This document shows, in pieces, positions 5,062-13,044 of a stretch of DNA of 19,625 nucleotides. Location: assembly GCA_910579425.1 (NCBI GenBank), contig CAJTVL010000067.1, forward strand, positions 1 through 19,625. The letters are read 5' to 3'. Numbering within the stretch: the first letter of the stretch is position 1; each line of letters begins with the position of its first letter. This stretch comes from an uncultured Lachnospiraceae bacterium. GTDB lineage: Bacteria; Bacillota; Clostridia; Lachnospirales; Lachnospiraceae. The notes under the pieces are model-generated. The model was not told where the DNA came from, did not search any database, and saw only the letters and a list, made by a program, of their open reading frames with translations. Position numbers and translations under genes: made by a program.

Positions 5062-7083
5062 TCAGGACATGATGGAATCTTTGTCCGTGGATACGATCCC
5101 GGCAGGTGTGCCGGAAGATGCAGCAGGGACAGCTTTCCCAGGATCAGCTGCTGCCGTTTTTTGGGGTTTCTGCTGTGCGCCGGCTGCCGATGGTTTTGCG
5201 GTTCCCTTTGCGGCGGGTTCCGTCCCTGTCTTTTGGGCAGGTTTGGAAGCTGCTTTTCCTGCCTGCTTTGTAACTGTTTTTTGGGGAGCAGGCTTTACCA
5301 CAGGTTCCGCTGCAGCAGCCGTTTCCATTTCCAGCCGCCTCCATTCCGGGATATGAGCGGATGCCTTGCAGGAGCGCAGCAGGGGATATTCCGGATGTTT
5401 GGAATAATCCATCTTATCCACCTTTAAGGTCTTCTTTCCGCGGATGATGACCAGAGCTTCATCAATGGGCAGGCGCAGCACTTCATCCGGCGTCAGCACA
5501 GGCCGCTTTCCCACACCGCTGGTCTCCCGGTACTCCGGCGTGTAGTTGGAGATCCGCCAGGTTCCTAACTGCTTGGACTTGCTGGAGACTGCCACGCTTG
5601 CCAGTCCGGTACGGGAGGAGACAAATTCCGCAGTCAGGGGGTCAGTGCATCCCAGAAAGAGCTGGACATCACAATTCCCTAAGATCTCCTGCCAGAGGTT
5701 CAGCGGATACCGGTTCTGCAGTCCCGCAAGGTTCTGGAACACACAGGACATGGAGATGTTCCGGGAGCGGATCACGCTCAGGCGCCGGGAGAGGTCGGGG
5801 ATAGTGCCGCAGGCAGTCAGCTCCTCCCCTAATACATGGACGGGCACAGGAAGCCTTCCGCCCTCACAGTTTTTATCCGCATACCGCACCAGCTTGATGA
5901 ACACAAAGGACAAAAACAGGGATGCCAGAAAATCAAAGGTGCTGTCCTGGTCGCTGGTCACAAGGAAATAGGCACAGGGTTTCTGCCCCAGCAGTTCCAG
6001 GTCGATTTCATCCCTTGCCGTGATCTTTTTGATCAGTTCCGACTGGAATACCTGCAGGCGGCTCCCCAGCCCGATGATAACACCGCTCCGCACAGAATCG
6101 GATGCCTGCTTGAAAAGGCTGTAAGGGGCTTTTGCCGGATGGTTGATGGGCAGGACTTCAAACAGGCTGTTCAGTGCTGTTTCGGAATTGAGGGTAATGA
6201 GCTGATAAACCTGGCCCATGTTCCGGTTCTCCGGCGGGTAGCCCTTATCCACATACAGCACCAGTGCTTTTAACAGGTTCATTTCTGCGGAATCCCAGAA
6301 ATGGTCTCCCTTGCCGCCGCCAGTGGTATTCTTGATAATGACATCCACAAAGAGCTGTGCCATCAGTTCCTGTCCTTCCACTTCCGAAAGACAGTTCCAG
6401 GAATCCGAGTTTTCGGGATTGACCAGATTGAACACACGGACGGTATAGCCTTTGTCACGCAGGTATTCGCTGGACTTTTCGTATAACTCCGATTTGGGAT
6501 CGCAGATCACCAGGGATTCCCCTCGGGATACACCCTGCAGGATGCGGTTCATACAGAAGGAACGGGTCTTCATGGAGCCGCTGGCACCATAGACTGCCAG
6601 GTTGCTGTTGAGCCGTGTCTTCTCCGGCACGCAGACCGCCTTCCGGTCCAGCATGCCCAGCACGATCCCCTGATAACGGTGCAGGTCTGCTACCAGCTCC
6701 AGGACGCCGGACATTTCTTTCCGGCTCATCCATCCGGATGTGCCGTAGGTGCCTTTGGCAGAATAGGTGAAATTCCGGTCTTCGTCATATTCTCCGGTAT
6801 CGCTGTATCCGATCCGCATGACCAGGAGCAGAAGTACCGCAAGAAGTCCGATGCAGATAAATATCCCGTAAATTCCGTATGGCGGATGCACTGCTGCACG
6901 GAGGCAGACGGACAGGCCGGGGGAAGCGGGCAGGGGGGAAGTGCCGTCCCCCGGATAGCCGCCGCCCTGCTTCCAGAGGGCATAGTTGCCGATGAACTGC
7001 CCCAGGTAGCCGCCCGCATACAGGATGGCAAGGATGGCTATGGGAGCCGTGATCAGCCCTTTCAGTAATTTTTTCTTGTCTAT
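5062..7083 (-). CDS. virD4: VirD4-type conjugal coupling ATPase (apparent ATA start)
   Basis: This is the coupling protein that brings relaxase-bound DNA to the type IV channel. Numbered from the ATA it has 673 residues: TM1 about 9-26 and TM2 about 67-85 with an outer loop between, Walker A GASGSMKT at 166-173, Walker B as HVLGEE with E420-E421 where DE is usual, then TACGTIPDL, and further motor motifs. The last 85 or so residues are a Lys/Ala/Pro-rich tail. The frame opens after a TGA 18 bases upstream of the ATA, and there is no ATG, GTG or TTG until a GTG at 6891. Starting there would remove TM1. GGAGG stands 8 bases before the ATA, and the ATA overlaps the TAG of the upstream gene (ATAG), as coupled genes do. 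Either ATA is used at low efficiency or this is a start-codon mutation. Confidence 0.9.
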   Translation of the reverse strand: MDKKKLLKGLITAPIAILAILYAGGYLGQFIGNYALWKQGGGYPGDGTSPLPASPGLSVCLRAAVHPPYGIYGIFICIGLLAVLLLLVMRIGYSDTGEYDEDRNFTYSAKGTYGTSGWMSRKEMSGVLELVADLHRYQGIVLGMLDRKAVCVPEKTRLNSNLAVYGASGSMKTRSFCMNRILQGVSRGESLVICDPKSELYEKSSEYLRDKGYTVRVFNLVNPENSDSWNCLSEVEGQELMAQLFVDVIIKNTTGGGKGDHFWDSAEMNLLKALVLYVDKGYPPENRNMGQVYQLITLNSETALNSLFEVLPINHPAKAPYSLFKQASDSVRSGVIIGLGSRLQVFQSELIKKITARDEIDLELLGQKPCAYFLVTSDQDSTFDFLASLFLSFVFIKLVRYADKNCEGGRLPVPVHVLGEELTACGTIPDLSRRLSVIRSRNISMSCVFQNLAGLQNRYPLNLWQEILGNCDVQLFLGCTDPLTAEFVSSRTGLASVAVSSKSKQLGTWRISNYTPEYRETSGVGKRPVLTPDEVLRLPIDEALVIIRGKKTLKVDKMDYSKHPEYPLLRSCKASAHIPEWRRLEMETAAAAEPVVKPAPQKTVTKQAGKAASKPAQKTGTEPAAKGTAKPSAAGAQQKPQKTAAADPGKAVPAASSGTPAGIVSTDKDSIMS

Positions 7084-8201
7084 GGGAAAAACCTCCTTTC
7101 AAATTTTGCAAAGCTGATGGTGGAAAACTCTGCCTGTCCGCCGCAGGAGCGGTGGAGAACTTCCTTCTGGAAGTCAAAGCAGATAAGGGTTCCTGTCCGT
7201 TCCTGCAGCTGGAGCGCCGTATGGAAACGGTTGATGCGGGGGATATCCAGAAAATAGCCGAACAGGACCGGATTTCCGTTCCCGTCCAGGGCGTCATGCT
7301 CTATGGGAAGTCCCGCATCCTTTGGGTAAAGGCCCTGCATCAGCATGTGGTCAAGTTCCGATATTTTTACCGGGTCGCATAGGAGCCTTAGCAGCGTATC
7401 CCCGTAATGGTCATTGGTCAGGTAGTAAAAATGCGCATAGTTCCCGTCCAGAAGGAAGAAACAGCGGGAACCGGTGTCAGCGCCGGAAAGGATCTGGTAG
7501 AAATGTTCCAGGCCGTTCCCAAGGAGCAGGCCGGAAATTTCGGTCCGGGCATACTGAGCAGGCAGCCTTTCGCAGCACAGCAGGAGCTTTAAAAATACCT
7601 GTACCTTTATTTCCGCCCGGTAGTCCCATTTCATGGTATAGGAATCTCCGTTATAAGCGGTAAAGATCCCGGATGGCGCAAGGAGTGCGCCGGCCATGCG
7701 TGAGCCCCTGATTTTTACGGCTTCAACGCCGATTTCCTTAATCTCACGGGAACTGTAAAAAGCTGGGATGTCCAGGCTTTGGACAGGGGAGCCTCTGGAG
7801 GAGAAAACTTCAGGCTTCTCATCCCGGAAGATCCGGACTCCCGCATTCTGCATGGTGACGAAAATTTCAGCCACACGGTGCAGGCGCAGGCGGCGGGAAA
7901 ATTCGCTCTTTAATTTATGTGTTTCCCCGTTCCCTGTAAGGAAGAATGAAAACCGTTCCGGATTTTCCGCCAGCAGGAAACTCTTTGCCCTGCGGCCCAG
8001 GCGGTATCCCCGCAGTTTATCCCGGTAATAAGTACGCAGGAGCCCCTCTTTCTTCAGGAAGGTGATGACGGACTCCTTGTAACTGGTACTGCAGGGAAGG
8101 CGTATGAGCAGGGGGACGGGGAATTCGCCGCATATAGCGGTCAGTTCGAGCAGATGGTAGCTGATGGTGTCTTCCCGCGGGAAGCTGTTTTTGTCATGCA
8201 A
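7080..8201 (-). CDS. Uncharacterised transfer protein, winged-helix-like N-terminus
   Basis: In this 373-residue soluble protein, residues about 12-75 (ISYHLLELTAICGEFPVPLL, ESVITFLKKEGLLRTYYRDK, then RLGRRAKSFLL) have the helix-helix-helix-wing pattern of winged-helix DNA-binding proteins. The remainder is mixed alpha/beta with no motif I can name. The layout recalls the replication-relaxation type proteins of Gram-positive elements, but that is only a resemblance. The start is TTG at 8201, with a near-perfect anti-16S sequence AAGGAGGTGATC upstream and 7 bases of spacing. The ATG nearby is out of frame. Its TAG stop overlaps the presumed start of virD4, so the two are translationally coupled and probably act together in DNA processing. 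Confidence 0.7.
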   Translation of the reverse strand: MHDKNSFPREDTISYHLLELTAICGEFPVPLLIRLPCSTSYKESVITFLKKEGLLRTYYRDKLRGYRLGRRAKSFLLAENPERFSFFLTGNGETHKLKSEFSRRLRLHRVAEIFVTMQNAGVRIFRDEKPEVFSSRGSPVQSLDIPAFYSSREIKEIGVEAVKIRGSRMAGALLAPSGIFTAYNGDSYTMKWDYRAEIKVQVFLKLLLCCERLPAQYARTEISGLLLGNGLEHFYQILSGADTGSRCFFLLDGNYAHFYYLTNDHYGDTLLRLLCDPVKISELDHMLMQGLYPKDAGLPIEHDALDGNGNPVLFGYFLDIPRINRFHTALQLQERTGTLICFDFQKEVLHRSCGGQAEFSTISFAKFERRFFP

Positions 8202-8365
8202 AAGATCACCTCCTTATGACCGGCACAGGGCCGGCATTTCCCCGGTTTTTTACCGGGGTGGCTGAAAACTTCGGTAGATTCCGGGCCGAAGCCAGGCCGG
8301 AAAAAGCCGTTTTTTCCGTTTTTTCTCCGGTTCCCGGCATATAGGTCAAAAAATTCCGGAAATGG
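8202..8365 (-). other. GC-rich leader with hairpins before the winged-helix gene
   Basis: This 164-base gap holds several inverted repeats: CCCCGGT (8240-8246) with ACCGGGG (8252-8258) around five T, a GCCGG/CCGGC pair beside it, and a CCGGAAAAA...TTTTTCTCCGG pair near 8298-8334. TTTTTTGACC-like sequence occurs twice on the minus strand near 8342-8372. No T-tailed terminator and no good promoter is seen. It may be a structured intercistronic leader. Confidence 0.35.
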
Positions 8366-9028
8366 TCAAAAATCCGATATGGATTTTAAGTCTTTTTCCC
8401 GTCTGGAAAGCCATCCGGCAAAGCGGTTTTTTTCCATGATGTAGATACGGGTGCCGTCCTGATCTCCAAGCTCCGTAGTATTGTAGGCATCACACAAGAG
8501 TCCGCTGTCGTCTGCCATCACATACAGGGCGATGGTGTCCAGGATCTGTTTCTGCTGCAGGTTGTCATAATCTAAAAGGCACCAGTCCGGCAGTTCATGG
8601 TCATATACATGGGAGATACAGACCACACATTCCCGAAACCGGGGCAGGGTGTGCTCCTTTGTGTACTGCCCCAGAACGGCGTGGAGCGGGTCGATCAGGA
8701 ACAGGCTGCTCTGGCGTGCCTTCTTTTTGGGAAGAAGGCGGGGCATGATTACCTCCAGGATGCCGTTTTCAAAACGGACTTCTATGCCGTGAACTTCTCC
8801 GGCTTTTACCAGATATTCTGTCTTGGGAACAGAGGTGGAGGCATAGAGGAGGCTCCTGAGCTGACAGGCGATCCCTTCGGCCCGCAGGGCGGCTTCGGTT
8901 GACATGGTTTCATAGTTTTCCGGATAACGCTGGATATCCAAAGAATCCATGGCGCAGATGTTATTGTTCAGCCGTGAAAGGCTGTTCTGGATATCTGCGA
9001 TCCGGCGTGAGATGATTTTTCGGTCCAC
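8366..9028 (-). CDS. Conserved ICE-type protein of unknown function (possibly DUF6100)
   Basis: This 220-residue soluble protein has a helical N-terminal part (residues 1-65, with IADIQNSLSRLNNNI) and a mixed beta part. There is no signal peptide, membrane segment or catalytic motif that I can see. The size and position between virB4 and virD4 resemble a family often annotated DUF6100 in Firmicutes conjugative elements. I recall this by pattern, not by comparison, and it may be wrong. The start is GTG at 9028, with AAAGGAGG 9 bases upstream. It lies 67 bases after the preceding gene of the operon. It is probably a cytosolic accessory factor for transfer or its regulation. Confidence 0.65.
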   Translation of the reverse strand: MDRKIISRRIADIQNSLSRLNNNICAMDSLDIQRYPENYETMSTEAALRAEGIACQLRSLLYASTSVPKTEYLVKAGEVHGIEVRFENGILEVIMPRLLPKKKARQSSLFLIDPLHAVLGQYTKEHTLPRFRECVVCISHVYDHELPDWCLLDYDNLQQKQILDTIALYVMADDSGLLCDAYNTTELGDQDGTRIYIMEKNRFAGWLSRREKDLKSISDF

Positions 9029-9095
9029 TCACATCCCTCCTTTGGTTGTTGTGGCATGAGCGCCCTGTATCATCACAATCAGGGCAGTTTTTGTT

Positions 9096-9623
9096 TCAGG
9101 TTGATTTTTTGTAGTAGCTTACGTTTCCGGCAGCATCCACCGTACAGAATCCGGTAATTCCCGGAAATTCCAGCAGGGGAATCTGTTCTGGGCTGTCCAC
9201 CAGTACGATACGGCGGCTCCCGCTGTCACGGCTCTGCCGCAGGGCATGGGTGACAAGGGCTTCCTGTCCGGAAGCGACATGGATGATCTCGTACAGCTCG
9301 CCGTCAGAGAAAAAAGCGATCTTCACGGGGAACTCACTGGATGAGTGGTATTCAGTTCTGTCAATAAAGTCAAGCAGAACCCATACCGCCTGTACCATGC
9401 CCGAATCTGTTTCCATACGGTCATTTCCGTAGGGGAAATATCCCCCCGTGTCTGCCTGCCGGGTGCGTCCCTGTCTGGATAAATAGGAGAGCAGGTTTTT
9501 TGTGACATCCTCCTTATCCGGGTAGAACCGGCATAACTGTTTTTCTGAAAGCCCCGGATACATGGATATGATCCGGAGCAGCTCTGCAGCCTCCCGGCCG
9601 TACAGGTCTGCCCTTGTCTTCAC
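9096..9623 (-). CDS. Small conserved ICE-type protein, winged-helix-like (possibly DUF5697)
   Basis: A 175-residue soluble protein. Its N-terminal third (AAELLRIISMYPGLSEKQLC, DVTKNLLSYLSRQGRTRQ, then GGYFPYG) reads like a winged-helix fold with a wing at about 55-65. The rest is alpha/beta and ends in a Tyr/Lys stretch. I link it tentatively to a family annotated DUF5697. Two in-frame GTG codons are possible. The one at 9623 is preferred because GGAAGG lies about 8 bases before it, while for the GTG at 9632 the same site is too close. The gene follows virB4 after a short intergenic region with 19-bp repeats. It is the first of three small cytosolic proteins between the two ATPases. Confidence 0.65.
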   Translation of the reverse strand: MKTRADLYGREAAELLRIISMYPGLSEKQLCRFYPDKEDVTKNLLSYLSRQGRTRQADTGGYFPYGNDRMETDSGMVQAVWVLLDFIDRTEYHSSSEFPVKIAFFSDGELYEIIHVASGQEALVTHALRQSRDSGSRRIVLVDSPEQIPLLEFPGITGFCTVDAAGNVSYYKKST

Positions 9624-9655
9624 TGGCGCCACCTTCCTTTCTGGTTTTTTGTAAA

Positions 9656-9715
9656 TGCGTAATCTGTGCGTATAACGGACGTAATAAAAATAAGATTGCG
9701 TAATCCGTGCGTATA
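9656..9715. repeat. Two 19-bp direct repeats after virB4
   Basis: TGCGTAATCTGTGCGTATA (9656-9674) recurs at 9697-9715 with one change (T to C), a period of 41 bases. A third, shorter GTAATC...GTAT match follows at about 9722-9733, just reaching the end of virB4. The block lies between virB4 and the next operon gene and is distinctly AT/TG-rich against GC-rich neighbours. Function unknown: a protein-binding site or a structured RNA element is possible. Confidence 0.65.
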
Positions 9716-9734
9716 CGGTGTGTAATCCCGTATG

Positions 9735-12700
9735 CTATCCGGCTTCGTTCTGCCGGCGTATCCGCTCCACGATGTCTTTCAGTTCCCTCCGGTCTGTGGT
9801 GATCAGGTCTTTTTCCACAGGGCTTGCCTTAAATTCCACCATGATGTTATTGTTGTTGGTGCTGATTAAGCCGTTGCCCCGTTCAAAGTGGGTGACTTCC
9901 ATGATTTCCGCATCAGAGAGGTGGAGGGCGCTCTGCACACGCATGGCCTCGTCATCCTCCAGGTTCAGAATGATCTTTGTTTTGGAGTTGTTGATGATGC
10001 CTTTCCCAAACCGTCCTTCATCCAGATTGAAAAAGTCGTTTAAGTCCTGGCTGGCACAGACCGCAGAGCCGCCGTATCCGCGGATGGTCTTGAAGATCTC
10101 CAGAACAAAATCCCCGGCAAGGCGTGTGCCCGTGGCACCGGCACCGGACAGGAGCTGCCAGCATTCGTCAATAAAGATGGTCTTTTCCTCGGTACGGTCT
10201 TCCTTGGCACGGTCCCAGACGAAATCCAGTGCAACAAACATTCCTACAGTGAGCAGGTCTCCGGTCAGGGAAGAAATATCCAGTACGGTATACTTATTGT
10301 CCAGGGACACGTTGGTATGCTGGTTGAAGGTGCTGGCGGAGCCGTTTACCAGGCGGTTTAAGATATTTGCCAGGCGTTTGGTGGCAGCCGATTTTTTTAA
10401 TATTTCGTAAAGGTCTCCCAGCACCGGCATTTCACGGTATTGTTCCGGATTTTTGGGATCTGCCAGGGAAGCGTTGTCATGGGTGATGCCCTTTTTGTTG
10501 TAGGTATGGATCAGGGCTTCGTCCAGAAGCTGGCGCTCCTCATGGTTCATATCCGGGATCAGCAGGCTGAAAAAGATATGGAGCCGCTGGATCTTCTCTG
10601 CCAGTTCTGAGAGCTGGATGCCGGGACCATCCAGCAGTTCGTTCACAGTGCGGTCCACCTGCCGGATCTCCATTACATTGATACAATGGGGGCTTGCCGG
10701 TGAGACCTGGATAAATTCACCTCCCACGTTGGCGCAGGCCCGGTGGAATTCGTGTCCCTTTAACGGGGCAATGATAAAAATGGGGATTCCCTTGCGCCGC
10801 ATCCGCAGAGCCATAAGCTGCATGGTAAAGGTCTTGCCTGCACCGGAGGTTCCCAGGATTGCCATGTTTGCGTTTTTGTAGACGGCAGAATTGAAGATAT
10901 CCACAATGATCAGGGAGCTGTTGTATTTATTCACTCCTAAAAGGATGCCGTTGTCATCACACATCTCATAGCTGGTGAAGGGGTAGCAGCTTGCAGCGCC
11001 CCCAGTCAGGAGATTGCGCTTGCTGCGTTCATACAGTCCTTTTTCCACAGATACAAGAGGCAGGGCAGTGAGGAATGCCTGTTCTTCCCGGAAGTGGCAG
11101 GAGGATACCCGCATGTCCTGGGAGAGCAGCAGCTTTTTCATCTCGCTGACCTTCCATTCCAGATCCTCTTCGCTGGGAGCCGTAATGGTGATCAACAGGT
11201 TCATAAAGTAAAAATCTTCATTGTTTGCCAGTCCTTCTTTCAGGAAATAGCCGCTCCGGATAGCGCTGTCGATATCATCAAAGTCCGTGTTGGTGTCGCT
11301 GGCATCCTTGATCCGGGAACGGTTGATGCGGAGCTGCTGGCCCACCTTCTGGATGATGCGCTCTTTTGGCTGGCGGGAGAGGAACATGTCCAGGTCGATC
11401 CCGTCCCCGGCATTGACCATCAGGCTGAGCCAGCCGGCCGGCACATGGGTTCTATAGCCGTCAGAGGGGATCAGCAGGTAAGCATAATAGAGTCCGTCAA
11501 TGCAGATGTACCTTCCGTGGGTAAAGTCAATACTTGTTGGAGCGATAAATTCCCCGGCCGGGATATGGTCGATCTCCGCCTCCCTTCCGTCTGCCAGGTA
11601 CTGTGCCACCACCTCTTTTGCCCGGACAGGGAGGGGTTTTGCGGCGCTCTCATTCCGGCACAGGAGATTATAAAGGACATCTATGGTAAACTCGTCTTCG
11701 TTATCCGGCAGAACCACTTCATTCCCGCACTGGCGGAGATAATTGGATGCAGTATGGACGGCGGACTGCAAAGAGCCGATGGCCTCCCCTTCCTCGTCCG
11801 TGCGCCTTGTGTTCCCCCAGGGTTCATATTCAAAGATCAGGAAGAACCGGCGTGTGACCGCTTCACGGGAACAGATCTGCTGGATGAACTGCAGGTAATC
11901 TTCCTGCATGAGCAGGCACTGTTCATTGGTTTCCTGCGCCATCTCCCGGCGTACTGTGTCCATGTGGCGTCCGATATCTGCCCGGCGGGTCAGTACCTTG
12001 AACTGGAGCTTTACGGGGCTTATCTTTAAATAAGAAACAAAGGAATAGATAATGCTCCTCTGTTCCCGGACACTTCGGAGCAGGAAGTTGATGGGGATCA
12101 CCTCCACCACCTTGACATACCGGTGGTCTTTTGTGTAAATGATGCCGTTTTCTATCCTGCTGATGGGCAGGTAGTCTGCCACCGGATTTAAGTGGGTAAA
12201 CTGGGGTTCCGGTGTATACAGCGGTTTTTTGGCAGAGTGGTTCTTTTTATGCGGGCTGTTTCTGTGAGCCGGTTTTCCCAATTTTCCAGAGGTCTTTTTT
12301 CCGGAATCCTTTTTTGAAGTCCTCTTATTTCCTTTGGAAGATTTTTTTGTCTGTGTTCCGGCCTGCTGCTTTGCCTGTGGCTGGCTGGGACGGAGTTTCT
12401 GTCGTATTTCATATCCTTTCACCTGGTCAAATTCTGCGGGAAAATCTTCTTCCCCTTTGCGTTTCCAGCCGGATATGCCGCTGATCCTGTCATTTTTACC
12501 GGAGGCTTTATTTCTGGTCTGTTTTTCATCCGGGGCAGCATACTCTGATGTCATGGTTTTCCCATGATGATTTTTTTTCTGCTGATGTTCTTTTCTGCCC
12601 TTTTTTGTGCCGGAGACTTTCTGCAGCGTTTCCTGGCCTTCGCCGCCTACGATACGGCGGTTCTTCATATATTTTAAGAAGATGACCAGGAAAGACGACA

Positions 12701-12941
12701 GGCTTTCCCCAGATATGCCGATCAGGGCAAACAGGACGAGGGGCAGGGCTGTCAGGCACAGCACGATGATCCGTGCAGTCAGGCTCAGGGGAAGGAACAG
12801 GAAGACCGGCAGCCCGGTCACGGCAGCCAGGATGCCGGCCTCGATTACATTCCTTGCCCGGAACATGCCACCGAAAAATGTGCCTGTATCCACAAAGTTC
12901 GGCGGGATGATATAGGTATCATGGTCATTTTGATTATTCAT
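9735..12941 (-). CDS. virB4: VirB4-type secretion ATPase with fused PrgI-like membrane domain
   Basis: The central energy-supplying ATPase of the conjugation channel, unusually long at 1068 residues. Residues 1-95 form a PrgI-like unit: a short IIPPNFVDTGTFFGG lead, then two hydrophobic segments (about 35-55 and 57-80). Residues about 100-245 are a strongly basic, Lys/Ser/Gln/Gly-rich linker. From about 250 the VirB4 fold begins (YLPISRIENGIIYTKDHRYV). Walker A is GTSGAGKT at 697-704 and Walker B is TIFIDECW with D925-E926. A C-terminal motif CASQDLNDF is also present. In many Gram-positive elements PrgI and VirB4 are separate neighbouring genes; here they are one chain, which would tether the ATPase to the membrane. 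The ATG at 12941 has GAGAGGT upstream. It is the third large component of the minus-strand operon after the membrane proteins. Confidence 0.93.
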   Translation of the reverse strand: MNNQNDHDTYIIPPNFVDTGTFFGGMFRARNVIEAGILAAVTGLPVFLFLPLSLTARIIVLCLTALPLVLFALIGISGESLSSFLVIFLKYMKNRRIVGGEGQETLQKVSGTKKGRKEHQQKKNHHGKTMTSEYAAPDEKQTRNKASGKNDRISGISGWKRKGEEDFPAEFDQVKGYEIRQKLRPSQPQAKQQAGTQTKKSSKGNKRTSKKDSGKKTSGKLGKPAHRNSPHKKNHSAKKPLYTPEPQFTHLNPVADYLPISRIENGIIYTKDHRYVKVVEVIPINFLLRSVREQRSIIYSFVSYLKISPVKLQFKVLTRRADIGRHMDTVRREMAQETNEQCLLMQEDYLQFIQQICSREAVTRRFFLIFEYEPWGNTRRTDEEGEAIGSLQSAVHTASNYLRQCGNEVVLPDNEDEFTIDVLYNLLCRNESAAKPLPVRAKEVVAQYLADGREAEIDHIPAGEFIAPTSIDFTHGRYICIDGLYYAYLLIPSDGYRTHVPAGWLSLMVNAGDGIDLDMFLSRQPKERIIQKVGQQLRINRSRIKDASDTNTDFDDIDSAIRSGYFLKEGLANNEDFYFMNLLITITAPSEEDLEWKVSEMKKLLLSQDMRVSSCHFREEQAFLTALPLVSVEKGLYERSKRNLLTGGAASCYPFTSYEMCDDNGILLGVNKYNSSLIIVDIFNSAVYKNANMAILGTSGAGKTFTMQLMALRMRRKGIPIFIIAPLKGHEFHRACANVGGEFIQVSPASPHCINVMEIRQVDRTVNELLDGPGIQLSELAEKIQRLHIFFSLLIPDMNHEERQLLDEALIHTYNKKGITHDNASLADPKNPEQYREMPVLGDLYEILKKSAATKRLANILNRLVNGSASTFNQHTNVSLDNKYTVLDISSLTGDLLTVGMFVALDFVWDRAKEDRTEEKTIFIDECWQLLSGAGATGTRLAGDFVLEIFKTIRGYGGSAVCASQDLNDFFNLDEGRFGKGIINNSKTKIILNLEDDEAMRVQSALHLSDAEIMEVTHFERGNGLISTNNNNIMVEFKASPVEKDLITTDRRELKDIVERIRRQNEAG

Positions 12942-12970
12942 GTAATAGTACCTCTCTTTCGCAGTGTGTC

Positions 12971-13031
12971 AGTTCCGGCCATGGGTAAATTCAGAGCGGA
13001 ACCGTCCGTAAACAGGTTTCATGGCCGGACT
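12971..13031. other. Intercistronic inverted repeat between the C39-peptidase gene and virB4
   Basis: AGTTCCGGCCATG (12971-12983) and CATGGCCGGACT (13020-13031) pair with a single bulged base, enclosing 36 bases that can fold further (CGG/CCG). The element fills most of the 103-base gap between two operon genes and has no T-tract. It may adjust mRNA stability or virB4 expression. This is inference. Confidence 0.45.
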
Positions 13032-13044
13032 GGGGCAGGGCGGC

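Noticed and set aside
6889..6891. GTG at 6891 as the start of virD4
   Set aside because: It has no suitable ribosome binding site and would delete the first membrane helix, while the same frame continues upstream to a well-placed Shine-Dalgarno site.
9062..9090. GCCCTG/CAGGGC hairpin with AGTTTTTGTTT as a terminator
   Set aside because: The stem is only 6 bp with a 12-base loop and its T-tail is on the plus strand, opposite to the operon; too weak to list.
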